Shown one piece after another: positions 8,805-17,637 of a stretch of 64,000 nucleotides of DNA. The stretch's first letter is position 1. Each line of letters starts with the position of its first letter. The stretch comes from Acidimicrobiia bacterium (GTDB lineage Bacteria > Actinomycetota > Acidimicrobiia > IMCC26256 > JAGNEX01). The translations under genes were made by a program, and so were the position numbers. The notes under the pieces were generated by a model. The model ran no database searches, was not told the DNA's origin, and was given only the letters and a program-made list of their open reading frames with translations. The stretch covers positions 434,001 to 498,000 of the forward strand of contig JACJWE010000002.1 of the NCBI GenBank assembly GCA_020637365.1, given 5' to 3'.

Positions 8805-10085
8805 CTACCACTGCCACCTCAGACCGAACGGTCTCGGGCCGATGACACCGTCCAACAAGTCGTCAAAGGCGGCGCGAGCCTTTTGAGCCCCGATGGATGC
8901 ATCGGGATCTGCGGGTGCGACCCGCGGCGTCTCGGCAGCGACCAGACGCAGCGTCGCGTCGGGTACGTGGTCACCGAGAGTCGGGTCGAACGACAAGTCG
9001 TTCAACTTCGCCACCGGGCGATCGACGCTGGAGAGTGACCGTGTTCTCGCGAACATGGCGACCACCCGGTTTGTCGACATCGGCTCACCGGTGAGTTCAG
9101 CAAGCTTGACCGCGACGAGTCGCGGTGCGTCGTCGATCGCCGACTGCAGCCACTCATCGAGCAGCGGTTTGGGATCGACCGGCCCTCCCCCTTTGGGGTG
9201 CCACTGGAAATGCAGATGAGGTGTGCCACCGTCGGCGTTGCCGGTGTCGCCGACATATCCAATGATGTCGCCCTGTTCGACCGGCGTGCCGTCCTCGAGG
9301 CCGTCCACCCACGACTCCAGATGAGCGAAGTAGAAGTACGTGCCGTCGGGTTGGGTCACCCGGGCTCCGATACCACCGGCCCCGCCGCTGCGCCTGGTGA
9401 AGACACCGTCCACAGGGGCCCTGAGCGGCACGCCCATCGCGGCGAAGACGTCGGTTCCCTGATGTAGGTGAAACGCCGGAGTGAACCGGGGCATCCACCA
9501 ATCGTGCCAGTAGTTGGCTTGCCCACCGACCGGAAACTGTCCGTAACCGATGTTGACGACCTCGCGAGGATCCATACCCGCACGAACGAGTGGCGCCAGC
9601 AGCGCGACCAGATCGCTCGTGTCATGCGCAGCGCTGCGTCGAACCGAGTTGATCTTGGAAACGAACTCGGGCGGCACCTCGCGAGGCCCAAGCGTGGTCG
9701 TGGTGGTTGGAGCCACCATGGTTGTCGTCGTCGGGACGGCATCGCTTGTCGACGGTGCGTTGGGATCGGGAGCACCGGGGTCGGGCGCATTGAGGTCGGG
9801 CGCGTTGGGGTCGACGATGACGGTGGGGTCGACGATGACGGTGGGCGGGGTTTCGGGAGCAGACGTGTCCACAGGAGCAGGCGTGTCGAGCGGGGCAGGC
9901 GTTCCTGTCGTTCCGGTCGGTGCGGGTGCGCCAGGTGGCGCACCCGAGGAGCCACCATCCACCGCCGTGCCGGGCTGGGTGGGAACCGGCGCTTCCTGCG
10001 CTTGTGCTCTGCTCGTCCCGACGAACAGCCCAACCGTGGTCAGGCTCAAGAACAGGGAGAGGAACATCCCAAAGGTACGTCTCAC
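8805..10085 (-). CDS. Secreted M23/LytM peptidoglycan endopeptidase
   Basis: The 426-residue protein has a signal peptide (MRRTFGMFLSLFLSLTT to about residue 30), a Pro/Thr/Ala-rich linker of about 90 residues with repeated DPNAPD and TTTT segments, and a LytM domain. The zinc ligands are visible as HLHQGTD and, further on, HLHF. This family cuts peptide cross-links in peptidoglycan during growth or division, or serves as a non-catalytic activator; here all the ligands are kept. The start is a GTG at 10085, 7 nt after GGAG. A C-terminal extension of about 120 residues follows the catalytic domain and is not recognised. The gene converges with the small membrane protein. Confidence 0.9.
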   Translation of the reverse strand: MRRTFGMFLSLFLSLTTVGLFVGTSRAQAQEAPVPTQPGTAVDGGSSGAPPGAPAPTGTTGTPAPLDTPAPVDTSAPETPPTVIVDPTVIVDPNAPDLNAPDPGAPDPNAPSTSDAVPTTTTMVAPTTTTTLGPREVPPEFVSKINSVRRSAAHDTSDLVALLAPLVRAGMDPREVVNIGYGQFPVGGQANYWHDWWMPRFTPAFHLHQGTDVFAAMGVPLRAPVDGVFTRRSGGAGGIGARVTQPDGTYFYFAHLESWVDGLEDGTPVEQGDIIGYVGDTGNADGGTPHLHFQWHPKGGGPVDPKPLLDEWLQSAIDDAPRLVAVKLAELTGEPMSTNRVVAMFARTRSLSSVDRPVAKLNDLSFDPTLGDHVPDATLRLVAAETPRVAPADPDASIGAQKARAAFDDLLDGVIGPRPFGLRWQW

Positions 10086-10270
10086 CTAAAACTCCGAGGT
10101 CTACTCATTCTCGAGGGCAACGAATATTGCTTGCCGCTTCCGATGTGACCCCAGCCGCACACCGCGCCCAAGACGATAGCCAAGTTCCAGCGGATCGACA
10201 CCGCGCTCAGGCGAATATGGCAACTGCCACATCAAATGCCGTCTCGCTGCGCGATCTTGCATTTCCCCCA

Positions 10271-10331
10271 CCGGACTTGTCCGGCAGACGGTGTCCGCCA
10301 TGATCATTTCCAGCACGGTGCTTCGTGCTGG
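10271..10331. repeat. Palindromes upstream of the recombinase gene
   Basis: CCGGACTTGTCCGG (10271-10284) is a perfect inverted repeat with a 2-nt centre. CCAGCACG (10310-10317) and CGTGCTGG (10324-10331) form a perfect 8-bp stem with a 6-nt loop. Both sit in the divergent gap between the LytM peptidase and the recombinase. They could be operators, a leader hairpin or recombinase binding arms; sequence alone does not decide. Confidence 0.4.
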
Positions 10332-10357
10332 CACAAGGGAGACGCGATCATGAACGC

Positions 10358-11398
10358 ATGGTGGAGATCGTGAAGGCTCATGAAGAGTCGTTGGAACCCC
10401 GGGCGGGGCAGTGGCTCGACCGCAAAGACCTTGCAAAGCCGTCCCTGAACACCAAGGAAGCCCGACGCCGTGACCTCACCATCATCGCCCGTCACCTCGC
10501 CGATAACGCTGACCGCCCACACCCGTTCTGGTTGGAGCCAGGGACCAAGGGGTTCGACCGCGAACTGGGACGAGTGACGCTCGGCGATCTCAACAACGAG
10601 CAGTTGGGCGAAGCGTTCGCCGATTTTGCGCGCACACACGCTGCCAGTTCGATCCGTCGAGCACGCTCGACATGGCGCGGCTTTTGTCAATGGCTTGTCA
10701 CCGATCTGGAATGCCTGGACTCCAATCCCATCGACAAACTCGAGGGACCTCGAAAGACGCCTTGGCAGCCCAAACCAATCGCCGAGGAAGACCTCTTGCG
10801 GCTCATCGGCGCGGCTCAACGTCCCGACCCGCAGGCCCGGAACCCCTGGCCAGAACTCGAGCAGGCGGTTTGCGCAGTCTTCGTCGGCGCCGGTCTGCGA
10901 GTCTCCGAAGTGGTCGACCTGAAGGTGGGCAACCTGCACCGTTCTGTGGACGGTATCGACTCGCTCCACGTGACCGGTAAGGGCAACAAGACCAGAGCGA
11001 TACCGTTTCCTCCCGAGGCGGTCGCGTCGATCGATACGTATCTCGAGTCGCGCAGCGATCGGTTCGGTGCGGTCAAGCCGTCTGACCGCATGTTCATACG
11101 GCCGAATACTCAACCGCTCACACGGCGAGTACTCGACCATATGGTGAGCGGTTGGTTCCGACGCGCTGGCTTGGTTCCTCCGCCCGGCGCATTGAACCAC
11201 TCGCTCCGACATGCATACGCCACGTTGCTCGTCGAACAGACCGGTTCGTTGCCAGAGGTGCAGCGACTGCTCGGACATGCCGACCTCGCGACGACGCAGG
11301 CCTATGTCGGAGTGACCACTGCTGGAGTGGCCGAGACGGCGATGGCCAATCCGGCGAGAGCATTTCTGCGCAGACAAAAGGCCAGCCACGAGGGCTGA
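10358..11398 (+). CDS. Tyrosine recombinase / site-specific integrase
   Basis: The 346-residue protein has the two-domain plan of lambda-integrase/XerCD enzymes: an N-terminal SAM-like DNA-binding domain (to about 150) and a catalytic domain. The catalytic set is complete: Arg in GLRVSE, Lys in TGKGNK, HxxR in HSLRHAY, His in LLGHAD and the nucleophilic Tyr in TTQAYV. It cuts and rejoins DNA through a 3'-phosphotyrosine link. The ATG at 10358 is preferred; a GTG at 10325 lies inside a hairpin. It is not next to phage genes or an obvious att-duplicated tRNA, so it may be a XerC/D-type housekeeping recombinase or the remnant of an integrated element. Confidence 0.88.
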   Translation: MVEIVKAHEESLEPRAGQWLDRKDLAKPSLNTKEARRRDLTIIARHLADNADRPHPFWLEPGTKGFDRELGRVTLGDLNNEQLGEAFADFARTHAASSIRRARSTWRGFCQWLVTDLECLDSNPIDKLEGPRKTPWQPKPIAEEDLLRLIGAAQRPDPQARNPWPELEQAVCAVFVGAGLRVSEVVDLKVGNLHRSVDGIDSLHVTGKGNKTRAIPFPPEAVASIDTYLESRSDRFGAVKPSDRMFIRPNTQPLTRRVLDHMVSGWFRRAGLVPPPGALNHSLRHAYATLLVEQTGSLPEVQRLLGHADLATTQAYVGVTTAGVAETAMANPARAFLRRQKASHEG

Positions 11399-11504
11399 CC
11401 CTTTGCTGTACACCTTGTTTGGAACGGCGAATCGGCGGACGCTGAAGTCGTCCCCGGTCGCTCACCATGTCGACCCAAGAACGGGCCCGAAGCTCGAGCG
11501 GCGG

Positions 11505-12370
11505 TTAGGCCGGGCGGAACTCGCGAAGGCGGCGAACTCGCTCCTCCATCGGCGGGTGGGTTGAAAACAGTTTGGCGAAACTCATCGCCCCCTGCGGACG
11601 TCTTGCCCCGCCGAACGGGTTGGCGATGTACATGTTTTCGGTCGCCGGGTTGACCTGCATCGGTCGTCGAGCGACCCCCATGTTGATCTTTTCAAGTGCC
11701 CGGGCCAACGGCTCGCCGGTTCCCATCATCTGGGCACCGCCCCGGTCGGCGTCGTACTCCCGGGAACGAGAGATCGCCATCTGAATGAGTCCAGCAGCGA
11801 TGGGCGCCAGGATGCTCAGCGCCAGCATGCCCAATGGGTTGCCGTTGCGGTCGTCGTTGCGACCACCAAACATCCCCGCCCACATCGCCATACGGGCGAT
11901 GAAGGTGATGCCGGTCGCGATGGCAGCCGCGACCGAACTGATCAAGATGTCACGGTGTTTGACATGGGCAAGTTCGTGGGCGATGACACCTTTGATCTCG
12001 TCGGGTTCGAGTGTCTGGATCAGACCTTGGGTAATGGCGACCGCGGCATGTGAGGGGTTTCGGCCCGTAGCGAAGGCATTGGGTTGCTCCGACGGCGCGA
12101 TGTACAGGCGGGGCATGGGGATGCCAGCGCGGGAAGTGAGTTCACGCACCATCGAGTAATACCACGGCGCATCATGTTCGGTGACCGGCTGGGCTCGGGC
12201 CGCCTTAATCGCCAGCTTGTCCGAAAACCAATAGGACCCGCCGACCATCAAAAGGCCCAGGACCAGACCGAATGTGGCGCCGCTGCTGCCGCCCAGCGCA
12301 CCGCCGAACACGACGGCAAGGCCACCCAAACCACCGAGAAGAATGGCAGTTTCAGATTGTTGAGGTTCAT
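11505..12370 (-). CDS. htpX: HtpX-like M48 membrane metalloprotease, one-base frameshift near the N-terminus
   Basis: HtpX is a membrane-bound zinc protease of membrane-protein quality control. The main frame from 12329 shows the family order: hydrophobic N-terminus, HELAHVKH zinc site near residue 128, two more membrane helices and the third ligand region SREYDADRGG. The normal start is in another frame: ATG at 12370 gives MNLNNLK, and adding one A to the AAA run at 12350-12352 restores TAILLGGLGGLAVVFGG, exactly what is expected of this family. The missing base in a homopolymer suggests a sequencing error rather than a dead gene. A hairpin lies about 120 nt upstream. Confidence 0.92.
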
Positions 12371-12742
12371 GTGTTGGCCCATCCTCAGGGGCTCGTAGTT
12401 CATTTGCCTGTTCATGAAGGTTCCCAGAACCGTTGTGCTCTGAGCACGGGCTCAGCCGCGCCGATCATGCGGTTCGAAGCAGGCTCACGGTGAGAAGCTC
12501 ACCGCGGCGGGGGTAGACCACAGCTGCGACATCGACATGTCAGCGCCCAGAATACCGAGCAACGAGATTCAAGAACGATCGCGTTACCTCCTTCAACACC
12601 GACCGCGACCACCCCATTCCTGATGCGGCTCTGGGTCCCAGACACCTACAAGGGTCTGCGGGAAGGGACGGATCTGATTGATGCTTGGTTGCGTACTCGC
12701 TCATGCAGCCTGCGCTGCGGACCGCTCGGGCCTGTGGGGCCT
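12371..12742. other. Gap upstream of htpX, with a hairpin at 12488-12504
   Basis: No gene is visible in these 372 bases. CGGTGAG (12488-12494) and CTCACCG (12498-12504) form a perfect 7-bp stem with a 3-nt loop, which may end the upstream phosphatase transcript or regulate htpX. Confidence 0.4.
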
Positions 12743-14284
12743 CTAGGGCGCGATGACGATCAAGTTCTGTTGAGCGTTGGCGACCGAGCCAGGCACAGGG
12801 CCCAGTCCGAGAGCTTCAAGGGCGAGGTTGGCAACCTCGTGGCTGCGGATCGGGAGCTGGGCTGTGTTTGTCGGAGGGTTTCCCGTTCCAGGATTGACGC
12901 GACGCCCCTGGTTGATGGCGTACAGGTCGGCCGCTGTGATCCCCGGGCCCCAGACGACGAACGGGACGGTGTAGTTCGAGCTCAGGGTTTGGTCGTCGTG
13001 GAGCAGTCCAGTATTGGGGCCCCCATGGTCAGCGGTCACGATGATCATGGTCGAGCTCGCCCATGTTGGGTTGGATGTAATGAGGTTGACGATTCGACCG
13101 AGCAACGCGTCAGATCGCGTGACCGCCTCGTCGTACTGACCGCTCGACCAGCCAAACTCGTGCCCAGCGGTATCGGGATATGGAATGTGGAACGCGGCGA
13201 AACGCAACTCTGGTCGATTGCTCAGCGCGTCCGCGAGGTTGTTGAAGTTCAGTTCGGCGTCACGTCGTGAGTAGATGTCGATCTTGTCCCGACCGTTGTC
13301 GACTCCGGTGACGTCGACGGCACCGTTCGCCCCGTTCCACGAACGATCGAGCATGTCGAACTTGTCCTTCGACACGTACAGCGCCGTGCGGGCGCCGTGA
13401 TCGTGGACCACATCAAAGATGGATGCGACATAGTGCCCGGCGGCGACGTGCACGGTCGTCCCATCGTCGACGTTGAACCAGATGTGGTGCCCTGCCGCAC
13501 CGTAGACCGGACGTCCGGTCCATTGAGACGTGTGATTGGGCAAGGTCTTGGTGACATCGGCGTCGGTGCGAGCGTTCATGGTCGACGCTGACCGACTGCG
13601 TAGAGCGACAAGGTTCGGGGCGAGCTGCCGTGTCACGTGGTCTGAGCGGAGGGCATCGATGCTGATATGGATGACCCGCTGAACTTGGGGCACCTCGCCG
13701 GGGGCTCCGTTGGCTTGTGTGCACTCCGCGGTCGTGCGCTGACCTCCAACCCAGCGGACCAGTTGGTAGGTGCTGTTGGCCGGGGCGTTCGCATCGGTGT
13801 AGCTCGTTGCTCCGGGCGCCGGGCTAGCCAGCCAGGAGCCGTTACGTCGCAGAACGTACGTTCCGCCGATGTCGACCCACCGAATGACGAAACCTGCACC
13901 AGCAGCAGACACGCTGCACTCACCCGCAGCGATGCCCGACACGCATGGCCACGTAGCGACCGTCCCTCCGCTCCACGCCTTGACCTCGTAGTGGGCGTCC
14001 GCGGGAGCGTTCTGGTCGACGAATGAGTTCACACCTGCTCCGGGCGTGGCGAGCCAGGTTCCGTTTCGTCGGATGACAAACGTCGCACCATCATCGACCC
14101 AATCGAGTGTGACTTGGGCCCCGCTGCGTTGCATCTGGCAGGTGCCGACCGGCACGGCCGCATCGGCCCGCCGTATCGATGGCAAGAAGGCCAGCCCCAC
14201 CACGACGGCGAGCAGTCCGATCCTCAAACCTCGGAGGGTCACGAACCCGCCTGTTTGGCGGCCTGCTTGGGGGACTGGGGGCAT
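12743..14284 (-). CDS. Secreted alkaline-phosphatase-superfamily protein with two N-terminal beta repeats
   Basis: The 513-residue protein has a signal peptide (to about residue 43) and two related modules of about 75 residues containing RNGTWLATPGAG and RNGSWLASPAPG, each followed by an NAP motif. The C-terminal domain belongs to the type I phosphodiesterase/nucleotide-pyrophosphatase branch: HISIDALRSDH (metal-binding Asp), TLPNHTSQWTG (nucleophile Thr region), DTAGHEFGW and TADHGG. It should hydrolyse phosphate mono- or diesters outside the cell; the substrate is unknown. The ATG at 14284 follows GGAAGGA by 8 nt. The repeat modules probably serve in binding or as spacers. Confidence 0.85.
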   Translation of the reverse strand: MPPVPQAGRQTGGFVTLRGLRIGLLAVVVGLAFLPSIRRADAAVPVGTCQMQRSGAQVTLDWVDDGATFVIRRNGTWLATPGAGVNSFVDQNAPADAHYEVKAWSGGTVATWPCVSGIAAGECSVSAAGAGFVIRWVDIGGTYVLRRNGSWLASPAPGATSYTDANAPANSTYQLVRWVGGQRTTAECTQANGAPGEVPQVQRVIHISIDALRSDHVTRQLAPNLVALRSRSASTMNARTDADVTKTLPNHTSQWTGRPVYGAAGHHIWFNVDDGTTVHVAAGHYVASIFDVVHDHGARTALYVSKDKFDMLDRSWNGANGAVDVTGVDNGRDKIDIYSRRDAELNFNNLADALSNRPELRFAAFHIPYPDTAGHEFGWSSGQYDEAVTRSDALLGRIVNLITSNPTWASSTMIIVTADHGGPNTGLLHDDQTLSSNYTVPFVVWGPGITAADLYAINQGRRVNPGTGNPPTNTAQLPIRSHEVANLALEALGLGPVPGSVANAQQNLIVIAP

Positions 14285-14696
14285 GTGTTCGGTCCTTCCG
14301 TGTCATCCGGGCAAGCTGTCGGTGCGGGCGCACCGTGAGCCCCCGATGAGGTCCGCAATATTGTTTTCAAAGCGTGCCGACAGGGGCGGATCCCCGCGAC
14401 CACCTGGCAAGGTGTCGAGCATTTGCACTGGTTACGCAACGTTTCTGAGTGCTGCGGTCCACTCCAAACCAGCGCTCAGCCCGTATCATGATGCGGTATT
14501 AGTAATATTGCACCACCGGGTACGCAGTCAAGGCCCTGAGAACGTCCCGGCCATGTCACCGGAATTCGCCCGGATGACTACCGAGCATCTCTACGTTTCA
14601 CCGGGGGTTGGCGAGGCGAATCTGCTGTGACAACGAACCCGTTCCTGGCGGGGATGACTTCAGGTCGTCACGGGCGTTGATCTATCGTTGCACCAG
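14285..14696. other. Divergent intergenic region, promoter-bearing
   Basis: This 412-base gap separates two divergent secreted or membrane genes and must hold both promoters. An A/T-rich pocket (TATTAGTAATATTGC, about 14498-14512) stands out against the GC-rich surroundings, next to a small palindrome ATCATGAT near 14489. No ORF or RNA gene is convincing here. Confidence 0.4.
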
Positions 14697-16688
14697 ATGA
14701 CTTCGGATTCTGAGGGCGACGGCTTTTCGTCGAGGCGTCAGCGGCGCATGGCGCAAGAACGCGACACCGACCGCGTTGCGCGCCTGCGCAGCGGTTCTCA
14801 TCCGGACGATCAGCCGACCTCGTCACCCACCCGCGGCGGTGTCCACACCAACGATTCCCTTCCTGCGGATGCTGCGCTCCCTGGCCGTCCACATGGTGAC
14901 GGCGCTCCACGGACGTCCTTGCGAAGCGGACATTCACTCCCCGAGGGTGGCCCGCTACGGTCTCGCTCCGGTGCTGGCCGATCGGCCAGCCCTGCTGACC
15001 CGGTTCGCTCTCGACCCGAACGACCATTGAGATCGGGGCAGGGCCTCACCCCACAAACAGAGCCCGTCGCTAGCCGCCCACGGTCTACCAGCGCTGGGCC
15101 ACACGCGGACGACGGCCCGGCCGAGGAGCCTTTCACCACCGACTCAACAGCGCGCCCCAGTACTTCGGCCCCCTCCACCAAGGGCGTTTTCGCCGCCGGG
15201 CGACCGACACCGCGACGACGCTCGGCGAGGTCCACTGCGCAGGGCCGCGCCGCAGGCGTTTCCGTCAATGAAGATCCTCCGCTGGTACCCCGATTCGACC
15301 ACGTTGAGCCACAGAAAGGGCCACCGTGGCGGATCATGGTCGCCGTCGTCGCTCTGGTTGCTGTGCTCGTCGGCTGGATGGCGGTCAAACCGAGCGACGA
15401 GGACGACGCATTCACCGTGACCAACAACCCTCTACCCGAGGTTGAACCTGACGGCCCCGTCCGCGACGATCCACAGGCAGAGGCTGAGGCTCGCACGCGG
15501 ACCGCTTCGCTGATGCGTGGGTTCGGGCAGAGCCGCGATGCCGTCTTTGCCGTCATTGCGATGATGGGTCCAGCTCAAGAGGCGAAGGCAGGGGGCGATG
15601 ATCCCGTCGAGTTGGCGGCAGCGCCTGCACCGCCAACTCCGACGACAACGACCGCACCGGTCGAGGTGACGCAACCGCCGCCGGTCCCCCACGTTGAACC
15701 TGCACCAGAGGTTCAACCAGGAAATGAGGTAGCAGCGCCGGCCTTCGAACCGCCCGCTCCTCCTGGCCCCTCACCCGAAGAGCTTGCAGCCCAGCAGGCC
15801 GCAGCAGAACAAGCCGCCGCAGAACAGGCCGCGGCAGAACAAGCCGCCGCGGAACAAGCAACCGCCGAACAGGCCGCGGCAGAACAAGCCGCCGCGGAAC
15901 AAGCAACCGCCGAACAGGCCGCGGCGGAACAGGCCGCAGCCGAACAAGCCGCAGCAGAAGCCGAAGCGGCAGCGGCATCGTCGGGCGGCGTGTGGAGTCC
16001 TGCGCCTGGCTCAACCTGGCAAATTCAGTTGATCAACGGTGTAGATATGGACCACCCCGTCGATGTCTACGAGATCAGTCTGCACACCACGTCGTCGGCG
16101 ACGATTGCCGAGCTTCACAACCGCGGTCATTCGGTTGTCTGCTACTTCTCCGCGGGAACCATCGAAAACTGGCGTCCCGACGCTGGCGACTACCCCGAAT
16201 GGATAAAGGGCAACGCCGTAGACGGGTGGCCGGACGAACGTTGGATCGACATCCGCGCCTGGGACGCTGCGGTCGGTGGCCTGATGAACAACATCATGGT
16301 GCTCGCCAAAGAGAAGGGCTGTGACGGCGTCGACGCCGACAACATGAATGCCTACACCCACAACACGGGTTTTGGTCTGACCGCTGCCGACCAGCTCATC
16401 TTCAACCGTCGTGTTGCAGACACCGCACATGCGCACGGCCTCGGCATTGGCCTCAAGAACAACCTCGGCCAGATCGGCGAACTGGTTGGACACTTCGACT
16501 GGTCCATCAACGAGAGCTGCTACAACTACAGCGAGTGCCATCTGCTGGAGCCGTTCGCGGATGCAGGGAAGGCGATCTTCGCCATTATGTACGGCGATAT
16601 CAGCCCCCTGTGCGGTGACGCGCAGAACCGGGGCATCTCACTCATCGCAAAAGACCGCTTACTGGGCGCGTGGCGAACTTCTTGCTGA
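14697..16688 (+). CDS. Membrane-tethered GH114 (endo-alpha-1,4-polygalactosaminidase-like) protein with Ala-Glu-Gln spacer
   Basis: The 663-residue protein has a Ser/Arg/Pro-rich cytoplasmic N-terminus of about 210 residues, one membrane helix (IMVAVVALVAVLVGWMAV), a Pro/Thr-rich stretch, an Ala-Glu-Gln repeat (about 364-423) and a GH114 domain. Domain blocks are WQIQLIN, CYFSAGTIENWRPD, ERWIDIR, GCDGVDADNMN, GIGLKNN and a late NESCYNYSEC. GH114 enzymes cleave alpha-1,4-galactosamine polymers of microbial exopolysaccharides. The enzyme probably faces outward on a long spacer; acting on the cell's own polymer is inference. ATG 14697 is preferred over TTG 14688. Its end overlaps the MscS gene by 19 nt. 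Confidence 0.85.
   Translation: MTSDSEGDGFSSRRQRRMAQERDTDRVARLRSGSHPDDQPTSSPTRGGVHTNDSLPADAALPGRPHGDGAPRTSLRSGHSLPEGGPLRSRSGAGRSASPADPVRSRPERPLRSGQGLTPQTEPVASRPRSTSAGPHADDGPAEEPFTTDSTARPSTSAPSTKGVFAAGRPTPRRRSARSTAQGRAAGVSVNEDPPLVPRFDHVEPQKGPPWRIMVAVVALVAVLVGWMAVKPSDEDDAFTVTNNPLPEVEPDGPVRDDPQAEAEARTRTASLMRGFGQSRDAVFAVIAMMGPAQEAKAGGDDPVELAAAPAPPTPTTTTAPVEVTQPPPVPHVEPAPEVQPGNEVAAPAFEPPAPPGPSPEELAAQQAAAEQAAAEQAAAEQAAAEQATAEQAAAEQAAAEQATAEQAAAEQAAAEQAAAEAEAAAASSGGVWSPAPGSTWQIQLINGVDMDHPVDVYEISLHTTSSATIAELHNRGHSVVCYFSAGTIENWRPDAGDYPEWIKGNAVDGWPDERWIDIRAWDAAVGGLMNNIMVLAKEKGCDGVDADNMNAYTHNTGFGLTAADQLIFNRRVADTAHAHGLGIGLKNNLGQIGELVGHFDWSINESCYNYSECHLLEPFADAGKAIFAIMYGDISPLCGDAQNRGISLIAKDRLLGAWRTSC
15781..15972 (+). 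repeat. Short tandem repeat coding for (Ala-Ala-Ala-Glu-Gln)n
   Basis: A 15-nt unit of the type GCCGCAGCAGAACAA is repeated about a dozen times with synonymous and Ala/Thr variation. It encodes a charged, helix-prone spacer between the membrane helix and the GH114 domain. Confidence 0.9.
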
Positions 16689-17560
16689 TCGGAGCCGTCC
16701 CCTGGCTTGCTCAGGCCGACGACGCGATCGTTGAGGGCGGGCTCTCAAGCACCGACTGGATCCGCGCAGGTGCATTTTTTGCGCTAACCCTCGCCGTGTC
16801 GATCGGTTTGTACCGCGTCTGTCGCCGCGGGCTCAGTCGAGCCTTGGGGTCCGGGTTTGCCGGCGTGCTGCTTGCCCGCTTCATCGGGTACGCGGCGTTC
16901 CTCATCGGAGTGTTCTACACACTTAACGATCTTGGTGTGCGCGTCGGTCCACTTCTGGGTGCCCTAGGACTCGGGGGTCTGGTCGTCGCCCTAGCGCTGC
17001 AACGTTTTGCCGAAAACTTCATTTCGGCGATCTTCATTCAGACACGCCGGCCCTTCATCATCGGCGAAACAGTCCGACTCGGTGATCAGGTGGGCTCGGT
17101 ACTCGATGTCGACTCGCGAACCACTGTGCTGAAAGGGCTCGACGGTGAAATCATCCGGGTTCCCAACAGCGATGTCCTGAACTCAACCATTATCAACCTG
17201 ACCCGTCGGCCACAGCGCCGCAGCAATCTCACCGTCGGGGTCGCGTATGGAACCAATCTCGATGACGCAGCTGCGGAACTGTTCGAGGCAGCGAACTTGG
17301 TTGAGTCGATACACAAAAGTCCGCTGCCGAGTGTTCGATGGACGGCGTTTGGCGCGTCGTCCATCGATGCCGTGATCTTTTACTGGCACGCGTCAGACAT
17401 TGCGACCGAGTTGGAAGCTCGCAGCGCGCTGATTACGTCGATCGACCGGCAGTTCAAAGCCGCCAACATCACCATTGCCTTCCCTCAACTCGTGTTGTGG
17501 CCCGGCGATGAGCTCAGAACGAGCAGCCCGTCAGAAAGAAATACCGACGACGACCAGTAG
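16670..17560 (+). CDS. MscS-family mechanosensitive ion channel
   Basis: The 296-residue protein starts at GTG 16670 inside the end of the GH114 gene, so the two are translationally coupled or at least co-transcribed. Three hydrophobic segments are followed by the pore-lining helix with Gly/Ala pattern (LLGALGLGGLVVALALQ) and the signature FAENFISAIFIQTRRPF. The beta domain contains RVPNSDVLNSTIINLTR. These channels open under membrane tension and release solutes on osmotic downshock. It is a short MscS of the small-conductance type. It converges with kup; pairing a turgor valve with a K+ importer makes physiological sense but they are not co-transcribed. Confidence 0.93.
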   Translation: MANFLLIGAVPWLAQADDAIVEGGLSSTDWIRAGAFFALTLAVSIGLYRVCRRGLSRALGSGFAGVLLARFIGYAAFLIGVFYTLNDLGVRVGPLLGALGLGGLVVALALQRFAENFISAIFIQTRRPFIIGETVRLGDQVGSVLDVDSRTTVLKGLDGEIIRVPNSDVLNSTIINLTRRPQRRSNLTVGVAYGTNLDDAAAELFEAANLVESIHKSPLPSVRWTAFGASSIDAVIFYWHASDIATELEARSALITSIDRQFKAANITIAFPQLVLWPGDELRTSSPSERNTDDDQ

Positions 17561-17637
17561 GTCGGGTGATCAGATACAAGGCCGGTCCATAGCTGCCGCG
17601 GCACCGTGGATCTCTTGGCCCATCCCGTAGGACCGAT

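Noticed and set aside
10086..10357. Possible c-di-AMP riboswitch in front of the LytM peptidase
   Set aside because: Such genes are often under this riboswitch in actinobacteria, but I could not fit the conserved core here.
10304..11413. 369-codon minus-strand open frame over the recombinase
   Set aside because: The plus strand encodes a tyrosine recombinase with a complete catalytic set; the antisense frame has no recognisable features.
12350..12370. Programmed frameshift in htpX
   Set aside because: The site is a plain AAA run near the start, with no slippery heptamer or stimulating structure; a missing A restores the normal family sequence.
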